From Synechococcus sp. CBW1107 (lineage in GTDB: Bacteria > Cyanobacteriota > Cyanobacteriia > PCC-6307 > Cyanobiaceae): a stretch of DNA of 64,000 nucleotides. Position 1 is the first letter of the stretch. Each line of letters starts with the position of its first letter. Of the stretch, positions 8,870 to 18,052 are shown piece after piece. The notes under the pieces are model-generated. The model was not told where the DNA came from and did not search any database. It saw nothing but the letters and a program-made list of their open reading frames with translations. The position numbers and the translations under genes were made by a program. Location: assembly GCF_015841355.1 (NCBI RefSeq), contig NZ_CP064908.1:1736001-1800000 (forward strand), written 5' to 3'.

Positions 8870-9901
8870 ATGAAGGCGATGGTGCTCGAGACCTGCTGCG
8901 ACATGGAGCGCAATCCATCGCCGCTCGTGCTGATGGACCGTCCCCGGCCGGTGCCGGGGACGGGTGAATTGCTGGTGAAGGTGTCGGTCTGCGGGGTGTG
9001 CCACACCGAACTCGATGAGATCGAGGGGCGCACGCCACCCCCTCGGTTTCCCGTGATCCCGGGGCATCAGATCGTGGGCACGGTGGTGGACACAGGCCCG
9101 GAGTGCGGACTCTTCCGTCCCGGGGATGCGGTGGGTATCGCCTGGATCTTCCAGGCCTGCGGCAGCTGTGGCTTCTGCCGCTCCGGCCGGGAGAATCTCT
9201 GCCCGGCCTTCGTGGCCACGGGCCGTGACGTGAATGGTGGCTACGCCGACTATGTGACCGTGCCGGAGGCCTTCGCCCATGCCCTGCCTGCGGATCTGGA
9301 GGCAGAGGCGATCGCGCCGATGCTCTGCGCCGGAGCGATCGGCTACAGGTCGCTGCGGCTGAGCGGCCTCGAGGACGGCCAGGATCTGGGGCTCACCGGC
9401 TTCGGTGCGTCGGCCCACCTGGTGCTGCCGATGGTGCGTCAGCGGTTTCCGGCCTCGCGGGTGTTCGTGTTCGCCCGCAGCGAACGGGAGCGGGCCTTCG
9501 CCCTGGAGCTGGGGGCCGCCTGGGCCGGTGCCACCGAGGCGGAGTCGCCGGTGAAGCTCCACGCCGTGATCGACACCACGCCGGCCTGGACGCCGGTGGT
9601 GGCCGCGCTGAAGTGCCTCCACCCGGGGGGACGGCTGGTGATCAATGCGATCGGCAAGCGGGAGGCCGACAAGGCGGCCCTGCTGCGTCTCGACTATCCC
9701 CGCGACCTGTGGATGGAGAAGGAGATCCGCTCGGTGGCCAACGTGACGCGTCAGGACGTGCGGGAGTTCCTGGCACTGGCCGCCGCCGCCAGGATCCATC
9801 CCACGGTGCAGGCCTTCCCTCTGGCGGAGGCCAACACGGCTCTGCAGCAACTGCGTTCCGGCGCGGTGCGCGGAGCGAAGGTGCTGCGGATCGGTGCGTG
9901 A
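8870..9901 (+). CDS. Zinc-dependent alcohol dehydrogenase family protein
   Basis: This 343-residue medium-chain dehydrogenase has the catalytic zinc site (CGVCHTELDEIEG and the GHQIVG histidine) and the structural zinc loop with four cysteines (CGSCGFCRSGRENLC). The Rossmann region (LTGFGASAHLVLPM) is a variant of the usual GxGxxG. It is expected to oxidise alcohols or reduce aldehydes with NAD(P). Its stop overlaps or lies just before the rhodanese gene, heading a tight four-gene run. Confidence 0.88.
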   Translation: MKAMVLETCCDMERNPSPLVLMDRPRPVPGTGELLVKVSVCGVCHTELDEIEGRTPPPRFPVIPGHQIVGTVVDTGPECGLFRPGDAVGIAWIFQACGSCGFCRSGRENLCPAFVATGRDVNGGYADYVTVPEAFAHALPADLEAEAIAPMLCAGAIGYRSLRLSGLEDGQDLGLTGFGASAHLVLPMVRQRFPASRVFVFARSERERAFALELGAAWAGATEAESPVKLHAVIDTTPAWTPVVAALKCLHPGGRLVINAIGKREADKAALLRLDYPRDLWMEKEIRSVANVTRQDVREFLALAAAARIHPTVQAFPLAEANTALQQLRSGAVRGAKVLRIGA

Positions 9902-9936
9902 GCACAAGGCGTCGCCGGCGGTGGAAGGATGCGCTG

Positions 9937-10425
9937 ATGGTCAACCCCGCAGGCGCCATTCAGCGTGTCGCGTTCTTCTGCCTGAAGCGCTGGATCCGGC
10001 TGTGCCATCCGGCCGTCACCTCCATCACCCCGGAGCAGCTCCAGCGGATCCTGGCTGGAGAGGAGCAGGGCGACTGGCTGATCCTCGATGCCCGCAGCCC
10101 GGCTGAATTTGCGTGCAGCCACCTGCCCGGGGCCGCGCGGATCGAGGCCGGTGGCGGGATTGCGGGCCTGGGATCGATGGCGGCGCTGGCCAGGGACAGG
10201 CCGATCGTCGTCTGCTGCTCGGTGGGGGTGCGCAGCGCCGCACGGGTGGAGGAGCTGCGGCGAGCCGGGTTCACGCGGGTCGTCAATCTCGAGGGTGGCC
10301 TGTTTCAGTGGGCCTGGGAAGGCCGCAGCCTGATCCGGCAGGGAGAGCCCACCCTGCTGGTGCATCCCTACCGCCCGGGATGGGGCTGGTTGCTGCCAGC
10401 CCACAGCCGGGGCGGGGAAAGCTGA
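9937..10425 (+). CDS. Rhodanese-domain protein
   Basis: This 162-residue single-domain rhodanese carries the entry motif LILDARSPAEF and the active-site loop CCSVGVRSA, whose Cys would carry persulfide sulfur. The C-terminus (GWGWLLPAHSRG) is unremarkable. ATG 9937 is chosen; a GTG at 9898 overlapping the dehydrogenase stop (GTGA) would add 13 residues and is equally possible. Its stop overlaps the acyltransferase start (TGATG), so translation is probably coupled. The sulfur acceptor is unknown. Confidence 0.78.
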   Translation: MVNPAGAIQRVAFFCLKRWIRLCHPAVTSITPEQLQRILAGEEQGDWLILDARSPAEFACSHLPGAARIEAGGGIAGLGSMAALARDRPIVVCCSVGVRSAARVEELRRAGFTRVVNLEGGLFQWAWEGRSLIRQGEPTLLVHPYRPGWGWLLPAHSRGGES

Positions 10426-11534
10426 TGGTGGCCGGCATCCATCCACCCCGTTCGCTTGATCTGGATTGGCTGCGGCTGCTGGCTGTCCTGCTGCTGATCC
10501 CCTTTCACTCGGCCGCTGTCTTCTACGAGGGAGAGCTGGGCCGCTTCTATGTCGCCGATGCCCAGAGCAGCGCCGGTCTGAGCGTGTTCATCGAGTTTGT
10601 GCACCAGTGGCACATGCCTCTGTTCTTCTTTCTGGCCGGTGCGGCCAGCTGGTATTCGCTGCAGACTCGCTCCGCGCTGGCCTATCTGCGTCAACGGCTG
10701 CGGCGGCTCCTGGTGCCCCTGCTGATTGGAATCCCGCTGCTTGTGCCGCCCCAGGTTTATATCCACGAGCTGCAGGCGGGCCAGGAGAAGGGGTCTTTCC
10801 TGCAGTTCTACCCCCGCTTCTTCGACGGAATCCGCCCGGCCGGTCATTTCGAATGGGCCCATCTCTGGTTTCTGGCCTATCTGCTGGTGATCTCCATCGC
10901 CTGCCTGCCCGTGATGCTGAGGCTCAGCCGGGAGACCGGCGAACGAGCTGAGAGACGGACACCTCCGGCGATGCACGGCCTCGGCGCCCTGATCGCTCTG
11001 GCTGCGCCCTTGATGCTGAGCGAGGCTCTGTTGCGCCCCCACTGGGCGGGCTTTCAGAACCTCTACGACGACTGGGCCAATCTGGTGCTCTATCTGCTGT
11101 ACTTCGTGTATGGCGCGCTCTTCTGCAGCCGCGGCGGGCTGTGGTGTGCCCTGGACCGGAATCGCCGGCTGCTGCTGGCCACGGCCGGCCTGAGCATGGT
11201 GTTGCTGCTGGCGCTGAGCCTCAGGGGCATGGTGCCGGAGCGTGCCTATTCAGCGCCCTACATGGTGCATCAGGCCTTTCGGGGCTTCAACAGCTGGAGC
11301 TGGGTGCTGGCCCTGCTGGCCCTGGCCCGGCCCTATCGCGGCCGCAGCCATCCGCTCCTGCGCTACGGCAACCGGGTGGGCTTTTCGATCGTGCTCTTTC
11401 ACCAGCCCCTGATCGTGCTGATCGCCTTCGTGGTGGTGCCGCTGCCCGTGGCCCTGACCGTGAAGTTCGTGCTGATCGGCCTGACTTCGCTGCTGTTGAG
11501 TGCTGGCCTCCATGACCTGCTGAGGCTGCGGTAG
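10425..11534 (+). CDS. Acyltransferase 3-family integral membrane protein
   Basis: The 369-residue product has about ten hydrophobic helices and the Acyl_transf_3 opening LDLDWLRLLAVLLLIPFHSA, including the conserved His in a helix-1 end, then HQWHMPLFFFLAGAASW. Such enzymes transfer acetyl or other acyl groups to sugars or glycans at the inner membrane. The start overlaps the rhodanese stop by one base (TGATG), and a glycosyltransferase follows 10 bases after its own stop, which suggests glycan or glycolipid modification. Confidence 0.82.
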   Translation: MVAGIHPPRSLDLDWLRLLAVLLLIPFHSAAVFYEGELGRFYVADAQSSAGLSVFIEFVHQWHMPLFFFLAGAASWYSLQTRSALAYLRQRLRRLLVPLLIGIPLLVPPQVYIHELQAGQEKGSFLQFYPRFFDGIRPAGHFEWAHLWFLAYLLVISIACLPVMLRLSRETGERAERRTPPAMHGLGALIALAAPLMLSEALLRPHWAGFQNLYDDWANLVLYLLYFVYGALFCSRGGLWCALDRNRRLLLATAGLSMVLLLALSLRGMVPERAYSAPYMVHQAFRGFNSWSWVLALLALARPYRGRSHPLLRYGNRVGFSIVLFHQPLIVLIAFVVVPLPVALTVKFVLIGLTSLLLSAGLHDLLRLR

Positions 11535-11544
11535 GACGCTGGCC

Positions 11545-12276
11545 ATGGCACGGCTGTCGATCATCATTCCCACCCTGAATGAAGCCACCACGCTGGCGCG
11601 CACGCTGCGGCACGTGAAGGCCCTGCATCCACCCGCCTGGGAGGTGCTGGTGGTGGATGGGGGCAGCAGTGATCCCACCACGGCGATCGCCGCTGAAGCG
11701 GGCATCACGGTGCTCCACAGCGAGACGGCGGGCCGGGCCATTCAGATGAACCAGGGTGCCCGGCAGGCCACGGGCGATCTGCTCTGTTTTCTGCATGCGG
11801 ACACCCTGGTTCCCGATGATCTGGTCAGCGTGGCCGAGCGCACCTTCGCGGATGCCTCGATTGCCGGCGCCGGCTTCATCTCCCTGATGGGTGATGGCAC
11901 CTCCATCCGCTGGGACATCTCCGCGCTGAATGTGCTGAAGACCGATCTGGCACCGCTGCTGTTCCGTCCCCATCTCTACATCCGGGGACTGCGGCTGCTG
12001 TTCGGCGATCAGGTGATGCTCTGCCGCCGCCGCGATTTCTGGTTGTGCGGCGGATTCGATCCCAACCTGCCGATCATGGAAGACGGCGACCTGTGCCTGC
12101 GCCTGGTGCGCCGGGGGCGCATCGTGCTGATCAATCGTGTGGTGGAGAGTTCGGATCGGCGGGTGCAGCGCTGGGGGGTCTGCAAAGCCACCTTGATCTA
12201 TCTCGTGATCGGGGTTCTCTGGGGCCTCGGAGTGTCGCCGAGCCGCCTGAAGCGGTTCTACGGGGACATCCGCTGA
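11545..12276 (+). CDS. Family 2 glycosyltransferase (TIGR04283 type)
   Basis: This 243-residue GT-A enzyme begins with LSIIIPTLNEATTLARTL and has the VVDGGSSDPT nucleotide-binding loop, a CFLHADTLVP DxD-like motif and the GDQVMLCRR and MEDGDLCLRL segments typical of the TIGR04283 group. Members of that group are often found beside arsenosugar or unusual lipid biosynthesis genes, but no arsenic genes are visible here. A C-terminal hydrophobic helix (LIYLVIGVLWGLGV) could anchor it to the membrane. Its last 19 bases overlap the convergent DUF547 gene. Confidence 0.85.
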   Translation: MARLSIIIPTLNEATTLARTLRHVKALHPPAWEVLVVDGGSSDPTTAIAAEAGITVLHSETAGRAIQMNQGARQATGDLLCFLHADTLVPDDLVSVAERTFADASIAGAGFISLMGDGTSIRWDISALNVLKTDLAPLLFRPHLYIRGLRLLFGDQVMLCRRRDFWLCGGFDPNLPIMEDGDLCLRLVRRGRIVLINRVVESSDRRVQRWGVCKATLIYLVIGVLWGLGVSPSRLKRFYGDIR

Positions 12277-12953
12277 TTAAGGCCCCAGTCGTAGGGAAGA
12301 AAGGCCAGTCGAAGTGGCCTGTTGGGCGCGGTGACGCCTCCGAGATGGGGCAGGATCCAGGCGGCGATCGAGGGAGATGTCGCCAGAAAGTCGCCCCGGT
12401 ACCACTGGAAGATGCGGCTGCAGTGCAGGATGCCGTCTTCCGCATCGAGGCGCACTTTGCCGGGGTTGTTCACAAAGCGGATCAGGTCGTCGTGGAGCTG
12501 CTGCTGCACACGCTCCGGGGTGTAGGCCTCGGCGCGCAGCAGCGGACAGCCGAGCGAGGCGCAGACGATCGCGAAGTGGATGCGGGGGTCCTTGCTGTGC
12601 TGCCTCAGCCTCTGATTCTCGATCTGGGCGAGGCTGAGGCTCTGCGAGCCGAGGCGATGCACGGGCTGCGTGAAGAAGCGGAGGAAACCGATCCAGTTCG
12701 GCAGACCGAGCAGGGTGGGGCGGATCGAGGCGATCGGATAACGGCTCAGCACCGCCTGGATCGTGAAGGCGTTGTAGAGGTTGATCCAGTGGGCCAGGTG
12801 ATCCTGGCGGCCGCGGGTGATCGGCGATTGCCGCGCCAGCCAATCGGAGAGGGTGCGGGGCTGCTCGGCCAGCCAGGCCCGGTAATCCACGAGGCCGTGC
12901 CCATCCACGTAGGTGCGCAGCAGGGCATCCCAGGTGGAGAGTTCGACCAACAT
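12258..12953 (-). CDS. DUF547-domain protein
   Basis: This 231-residue protein matches the DUF547 family, with the core HWINLYNAFTIQAVL, a DPRIHFAIVCASLGCPLLRAEA segment and C-terminal FLPYDWGLN. The conserved Cys and His residues in the CASLGCP region suggest a papain-like fold, although no activity is established. No signal peptide is present from the ATG at 12953; longer upstream reading lacks family similarity. The 3' end overlaps the glycosyltransferase gene by 19 bases. Confidence 0.82.
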   Translation of the reverse strand: MLVELSTWDALLRTYVDGHGLVDYRAWLAEQPRTLSDWLARQSPITRGRQDHLAHWINLYNAFTIQAVLSRYPIASIRPTLLGLPNWIGFLRFFTQPVHRLGSQSLSLAQIENQRLRQHSKDPRIHFAIVCASLGCPLLRAEAYTPERVQQQLHDDLIRFVNNPGKVRLDAEDGILHCSRIFQWYRGDFLATSPSIAAWILPHLGGVTAPNRPLRLAFLPYDWGLNQRMSP

Positions 12954-13087
12954 CCGCAGACTCACTCGTCGGGACACCGGCCTCAGCCTGGCCCAGCACT
13001 CGGCTACAACGGAGTCAGACCTCCGAGCCTCATGCACGGTCGGTGGGCTCGAAGCGCCAACGACGGCGTCGATGCAGGGAGGCCGTG

Positions 13088-14050
13088 ATGGAGAGGGACT
13101 GGCAGGGCGGGCCGGTGCACTATCCGGATCCGGCCATCGAGGTGATCGCACCGGCGTTCAAGAGGTACGTGCTCGGTAATGCCGCCGTCGAGCGGATCCA
13201 CACCGGTGCCCGCTGGACGGAGGGTCCTGTGTGGTTCGGCGACGGCCGCTATCTCTTGTGGAGTGACATCCCCAACAACCGGATGCTGCGCTGGTGCGAG
13301 GAGACGGAGGCCGTCAGTGTCTTTCGCATCCCGTCGGATTACGCCAACGGCCACACCCGTGACCGCCTGGGCCGGTTGATCAGTTGCGAGCACGCCACCC
13401 GCAGGGTGACCCGCACCGAGCACGACGGCTCGCTCACCGTGCTGATGGATCACTTCCAGGGCCGGCGGCTGAACGCCCCCAACGACCTGGTGGTGCACCC
13501 CGATGGCTGCATCTGGTTCAGCGATCCGGGCTACGGCATCCTCGTGAACTACGAGGGCAACCGAGCGGCGTTCGAGCTGCCAGCCAATGTCTACCGCCTC
13601 GATCCGGACACCGGCGAGGCGAGCGTGGTCGCCAACGGGATCGAGAAACCCAACGGACTGTGTTTCTCACCGGAGTACAGCAGGCTGTACATCACTGATA
13701 CAGGGGCATCCCACAAGCCGGGCCACCCCCGCCGGATCCTTGTGTATGACGTGATTGATGGCTCACGCCTGGCTGATGGGCGGATGTTCTGCGACATGGG
13801 GCCCGCCATGGCCGATGGCCTCACCTGCGATCTGGATGGCAATGTTTGGGCGAGTTCCGGCTGGGCTGATCCGGAACTGGATGGCGTTGCCGTGTTCTCC
13901 CCCGAGGGGGAGCTGATCGGCCGGATCCACCTGCCGGAGGTGGCCTCCAATCTCTGCTTCGGCGGGCGCCGGCGCAACCGCCTGTTCATCACGGCCGGTC
14001 AGTCGGTGTATGCCGTGTACATGGAAGCCCAGGGCCTGCCGTTCCCCTAG
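13088..14050 (+). CDS. SMP-30/gluconolactonase family hydrolase
   Basis: This 320-residue six-bladed propeller enzyme has the metal-binding motifs TEGPVWFGDGRYLLWSD (Glu ligand), LNAPNDLVVHPDGCIWFSDP (Asn ligand) and MADGLTCDLDGNVW (Asp ligand). The family hydrolyses sugar lactones or related esters. The ATG at 13088 has a strong GGGAGG ribosome-binding site at 13077-13082. It is monocistronic: the DUF547 gene reads away from it and 268 bp separate it from the monooxygenase gene. Confidence 0.87.
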   Translation: MERDWQGGPVHYPDPAIEVIAPAFKRYVLGNAAVERIHTGARWTEGPVWFGDGRYLLWSDIPNNRMLRWCEETEAVSVFRIPSDYANGHTRDRLGRLISCEHATRRVTRTEHDGSLTVLMDHFQGRRLNAPNDLVVHPDGCIWFSDPGYGILVNYEGNRAAFELPANVYRLDPDTGEASVVANGIEKPNGLCFSPEYSRLYITDTGASHKPGHPRRILVYDVIDGSRLADGRMFCDMGPAMADGLTCDLDGNVWASSGWADPELDGVAVFSPEGELIGRIHLPEVASNLCFGGRRRNRLFITAGQSVYAVYMEAQGLPFP

Positions 14051-14318
14051 GCCTGAGGCCCGGCGCGACACACCGCTCACGCCACAAGCTGCTCAGAATC
14101 CCTGCGTGGAGCCTGGACTGGTGATGGGCGCGGTGGCCTGAGACGCGGGGCACGGGTTCAGGACTCGCCAGCAGAACCGCAGCTGTCGGCCACGATTCCC
14201 GGTTACGAGGTGTGCCAGTCCCTCAACCCCGATCAGCTGGCGGTGGACATCCCCGCCACGGTGGAACGGGAACTGAAGCCTTCCCCGGACTGGCCTGACT
14301 CCCTGATTCCTCCGATCC

Positions 14319-15863
14319 GTGTCGTCGCCGTTACCCCGCCAGACCGCTGTTCTCGTGGTGGGTGCCGGCCCCACGGGGCTGCTGCTGGCGGCTGAGCTGC
14401 AGCGCCGGGGCGTACCCACCCTGCTGATTGATGCCCGCAGCGAAGCCCTGCACTGGGATCGCGCCACGGTGATTCATGCGCTGTCTCTGGAGCTGTTCGA
14501 GGCGCTGGGGCTGGAGGAGGCCTTCCTGACCGCCGGCTGCCGGCAGCGCCGCATCCTGATCCATGCCGATGGCCGTCGGCTGGGGGAGGTGGACCTGGCC
14601 GGCAGTGGCAGCCGCTATGGCTTCAACCTGGGCCTCTCGGAGGAGGTGACCGAGTCGATTCTCACGGGCCATCTCGAGCGCCACGGCGGCAGCGTGCAGC
14701 GCTCCTGCCGGCTGCAGGGCCTCCAGCCCCATGACGGCGGCGTGACCGCCACGATCGCCTGCGGCGAGCAGGAACAGACCGTGGACACCCGCTGGCTGGT
14801 GGGCTGTGACGGCCTGCGCAGCACCACCCGCGAGCTGAGCGGCATCGACTTCGAGGGCCATGCCATCCCACGTGCCTGGGCCGTGTTCGATGCCGTGGTG
14901 GAGGGCTGGGCCGATACCTACGAGGCCAACGCGGCCTACCTCGACACCTCGCCGCTGATCCTCACGGCCCTGCCCGGGCAGCGCTGGCGGGTGTACATGC
15001 GGCCCGCTACCGAGCAGAGCGATCTGGTGTCGGAGGCCACCGCTGCGCTGAGGCGCTACCTGCCTTCAGCCCGCTTCCAGGATGTGGAGAACCCCAGCCG
15101 CTTCCACTGCCACACCCGCGTGGCCAGCGTCTTCCGGGCCGGGCCGGTGTTCGTGGCCGGGGATGCTGCCCACGTGTGCTCCCCCGCCAAGGGCCACGGC
15201 CTGAACTGCGGCCTGCAGGATGCCGCCAACCTGGCCTGGAAGCTGGCCCTGGTGCATCACGGTGCGGCGGGCCCGGCCCTGCTCGACAGCTACGAGCAGG
15301 AGCGCAGGCCGGTGGCCGAGCAGGTCACCCGCTCCAGCGATGCCGCTGACCAGGCCCAGCTGCTCGAGGGGAGCGGCGAGCGCGCCGCACGCGACCGGAC
15401 GATCGCGGCGATGCTGGCCGCTCCGGCGTCCCGCCGGCAGGAGGCCGTGGCGGAAGCGGAGCTGAATGTGAACTACGCGGGTTCGGCGATCACCGCCGGC
15501 CCCGCGGAACCACCCCTCGGCGCCGGGCAGCGGCTGCCCACCACGATCGCCCTGCCGCCCGGGGCCGGTGCCGCCCATCTGCACCAGCTCACCCACCGGC
15601 GCGGCCACACGCTGCTGCTGCTCGTCGGCCCCCGGGCCGATCCGGCGGCACCCACGGCGCTGCGGGCCGAGCTGGAGGTTGTCCCTGGGGATTCACCGCT
15701 CGTTGAAGCCGTGAAGTCTCTCCGGCTGGAGGAGAGTTCCGGGCTGGGCCTCGGCCCCCTCACCCTGCTGGCGGTGCGGCCCGACGGCTTCATCGGCCTG
15801 AGGGCCGACACCGACCACCGGGAGGCGCTGGGGCGGTACCGGCAGCTGGTGCGGGGCCAATGA
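14319..15863 (+). CDS. FAD-dependent aromatic-ring monooxygenase
   Basis: This 514-residue protein belongs to the PHBH-type group A flavin monooxygenases (MhpA/PcpB/RdmE-like). It has the dinucleotide motif VVGAGPTGLLLAAEL at the N-terminus, the DG-like VGCDGLRSTTRE, and the GDAAHVCSPAKGHGLNCGLQD motif that binds the FAD ribityl chain. The C-terminal ~120 residues are a thioredoxin-like tail. It would hydroxylate an aromatic compound with NAD(P)H and O2. Its stop overlaps the ATG of the M20 hydrolase (ATGA), so the two genes are probably coupled. Confidence 0.85.
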   Translation: MSSPLPRQTAVLVVGAGPTGLLLAAELQRRGVPTLLIDARSEALHWDRATVIHALSLELFEALGLEEAFLTAGCRQRRILIHADGRRLGEVDLAGSGSRYGFNLGLSEEVTESILTGHLERHGGSVQRSCRLQGLQPHDGGVTATIACGEQEQTVDTRWLVGCDGLRSTTRELSGIDFEGHAIPRAWAVFDAVVEGWADTYEANAAYLDTSPLILTALPGQRWRVYMRPATEQSDLVSEATAALRRYLPSARFQDVENPSRFHCHTRVASVFRAGPVFVAGDAAHVCSPAKGHGLNCGLQDAANLAWKLALVHHGAAGPALLDSYEQERRPVAEQVTRSSDAADQAQLLEGSGERAARDRTIAAMLAAPASRRQEAVAEAELNVNYAGSAITAGPAEPPLGAGQRLPTTIALPPGAGAAHLHQLTHRRGHTLLLLVGPRADPAAPTALRAELEVVPGDSPLVEAVKSLRLEESSGLGLGPLTLLAVRPDGFIGLRADTDHREALGRYRQLVRGQ

Positions 15864-17224
15864 TCCAAGCAACGCGATGCCCAACCGTGCCTTCCACCCC
15901 GCGCCCTTGGGTGGCCCTGCTGGCCTCCGTCTGCATCGCCCTGCCCAGCGGCAGCCTGGCCGGTGAACAGACGCCGGCAGGGCAGCGTTCGGTGCTCGAG
16001 CTCTACCGGCACCTGCATGCCAATCCCGAACTGAGCCTCCAGGAGACCCGAACGGCCTCTCTGATGGCCGCGGAGGCCCGGGCAGCGGGATTCGAGGTCA
16101 CCGAGAACGTCGGGGGCACCGGCGTGGTGGCCCTGCTGCGCAACGGTCCAGGACCGGTGGTGATGATCCGCACCGACATGGATGCCCTGCCGGTGAGTGA
16201 GGCCACCGGCTGGACATTCGCCTCCACGGTGAGATCGACCAACCAGGACGGTCAGCCTGTCGGAGTGATGCATGCCTGCGGGCATGACACCCACATGGCG
16301 GCCTGGGTGGCCACGCTGCGACGCCTTGCCCAGGAGAAGACCACATGGTCGGGCACGCTGATGATGGTGGCTCAGCCGGCCGAGGAGCTCGGGCGCGGGG
16401 CGGTGATGATGCTCGACGATGGCCTCTTCCGGCGCTTTCCGAAGCCGGATGTGGTGCTGGCGTTTCACAACAGCGCCTCCCTGCCGGCCGGGGTGATCGG
16501 GGTCAGCGAGGGTTATGCCTTGGCCAATGTGGATTCCGTCGACATCCGCGTGAGGGGGAAGGGTGGGCATGGCGCCTATCCCCACACCACGCGCGACCCG
16601 ATCGTGCTGGGCGCCAGGATCGTGCTGGCGCTGCAGACCCTGGTGAGCCGGGAGATCAATCCGCTGGAACCCGCGGTGGTGAGCGTGGGCAGCTTCACGG
16701 CGGGTACCAAGCGCAACGTCATTCCCGACGAGGCGCTGCTGCAGCTCACGGTGCGCAGCTACAAGCCCGAGATCCGGCAGCAGCTGCTGGAGGGCATGGC
16801 CCGCATCGCCAGAGGCGAAGCCATCGCCGCCGGCGTTGCTGAGGATCGGATGCCGGAGGTCACGATCACGAAGGACTCCACGCCCGCCACCTACAACACA
16901 CCCGAGCTGGTGCAGCGCTTCCGGGAGCTGATGGTGTCCCGGGTCGGCAAGGACAGGCTTCTTGCCGTGGATCCGGTGATGGCCGGTGAAGACTTCGGCC
17001 GCTATCGCCTCAGTGATCCGTCCATCCAGAGTCTGATCTTCTGGGTCGGGGGGGTGCCCGCCGAGCCGTGGCAGAAGCACCGCTCAACCGGTGCGTCGCT
17101 GCCGTCCCTGCATAGCCCTGAATGGGGGCCGGATTATCAGGCCGTGATCGAAACGGCCACCGATTCGCTCACCACCCTGGCGCTGGATCTCTTCAACCGT
17201 CCCGCTCCAGCCAGCCGATCGTGA
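15860..17224 (+). CDS. Exported M20-family amidohydrolase
   Basis: This 454-residue metallopeptidase-like hydrolase follows the IAA-amino acid hydrolase/hippuricase pattern. An N-terminal hydrophobic segment with an Ala-Gly end (WVALLASVCIALPSGSLAGE) predicts export to the periplasm. Metal-site motifs include HANPELSLQE, DMDALPV, HACGHDTHMA and the AGEDFGRY segment. Family members release amino acids from N-acyl conjugates. The start overlaps the monooxygenase stop, and the last 32 bases overlap the convergent unknown secreted-protein gene. Confidence 0.85.
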   Translation: MIQATRCPTVPSTPRPWVALLASVCIALPSGSLAGEQTPAGQRSVLELYRHLHANPELSLQETRTASLMAAEARAAGFEVTENVGGTGVVALLRNGPGPVVMIRTDMDALPVSEATGWTFASTVRSTNQDGQPVGVMHACGHDTHMAAWVATLRRLAQEKTTWSGTLMMVAQPAEELGRGAVMMLDDGLFRRFPKPDVVLAFHNSASLPAGVIGVSEGYALANVDSVDIRVRGKGGHGAYPHTTRDPIVLGARIVLALQTLVSREINPLEPAVVSVGSFTAGTKRNVIPDEALLQLTVRSYKPEIRQQLLEGMARIARGEAIAAGVAEDRMPEVTITKDSTPATYNTPELVQRFRELMVSRVGKDRLLAVDPVMAGEDFGRYRLSDPSIQSLIFWVGGVPAEPWQKHRSTGASLPSLHSPEWGPDYQAVIETATDSLTTLALDLFNRPAPASRS

Positions 17225-17996
17225 GATCGTTCGGATCCTCCTGGAGATAGAGATAGCCGCTGCCATCGGCCATCACGATGGCCCGGTAGTTGTAGGGAAC
17301 CCCTTCGCTGTCGCGCTGCACCACCATGGCCAGGCAGTCGGCGTTCACCTCGATCGTGCCGCTGTAGGAGGCCGTCTCTACCCTGCCGGCATAGCTGCTC
17401 AGGGCCACGCCCTGTACGGCGCCACCGCTCCAGGTTTCGCGCTGCACCACCGCGTTGGGCCTCCAGCCGCCGTTCCAGCTCAGGCCCTGCTGCTGGCTGA
17501 GCACCGTTCCCGCCAGCGTTGTGGAGGTGCAGGCCGCATCTGTCTGCTGGCGCCAGATTCCGGTGATGGTGCTGCCGGCAGCCAGGCTCAGGCTGTAGCG
17601 GGGGCGGCCGATGGAATCCAGCACGGCCTCGGCCTCATCGCGTCCTGTAGGGCCGGCATCCGGCGTGATGCGCTCCAGCCGCACCCGGCAGGTCCCGATC
17701 GGCCGCCACGTGCCGGTGTAGCGGAACTGCAGGAACGTCTGGCCGCTGCGCTCGAACACCGTGCCCTCGACCGTGCCGTCGGCCGTCCAGCGCTCCTGCC
17801 TAAGCCGGGCCAGGGGCTTCTGATCAGCGCCCTGGCCCCGCCACCCCTGCTCAAGCACCACGTGGCGGGCCGCTGGGGAGGACGGGCAGGAGGCGTGCTT
17901 CGGGGCGGCCCGGCCCGGCAGTGGCAGAAGCGAGGCCGCCAGGGCCAGCAGAGCCAGCGAGACCGGGGGGCGGAAGCAAGCCGGAACGGAGGGCAT
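17193..17996 (-). CDS. Secreted protein of unknown function
   Basis: The 267-residue product (from ATG 17996; a start at 18014 is also possible) opens with a signal peptide (VSLALLALAASLLPLPGRAA). The mature part is rich in Thr, Ser, Gly and aromatic residues with strand-like repeats such as GTWRPIGTCRVRLERI and SSYAGRVETASYSGTIEVNA, suggesting a beta-rich periplasmic or outer-surface protein. I do not recognise a named family. Four cysteines in the mature part could form disulfides. It overlaps the M20 gene end by 32 bases. Confidence 0.65.
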   Translation of the reverse strand: MPSVPACFRPPVSLALLALAASLLPLPGRAAPKHASCPSSPAARHVVLEQGWRGQGADQKPLARLRQERWTADGTVEGTVFERSGQTFLQFRYTGTWRPIGTCRVRLERITPDAGPTGRDEAEAVLDSIGRPRYSLSLAAGSTITGIWRQQTDAACTSTTLAGTVLSQQQGLSWNGGWRPNAVVQRETWSGGAVQGVALSSYAGRVETASYSGTIEVNADCLAMVVQRDSEGVPYNYRAIVMADGSGYLYLQEDPNDLTIGWLERDG

Positions 17997-18052
17997 CGAA
18001 CGACCTCCCATCATCCGCTCAGGTTAGTGGCGGGTTCTGGCCATCAACGAGG

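Noticed and set aside
14051-14318. Protein-like fragment (CQSLNPDQLAVDIPATVERE) before the FAD monooxygenase
   Set aside because: No start, no family recognised and it runs into the next gene in another frame.
15473-17080. 535-codon open frame opposite the M20 gene
   Set aside because: His/Gly-rich antisense shadow; the M20 metal motifs lie on the + strand.
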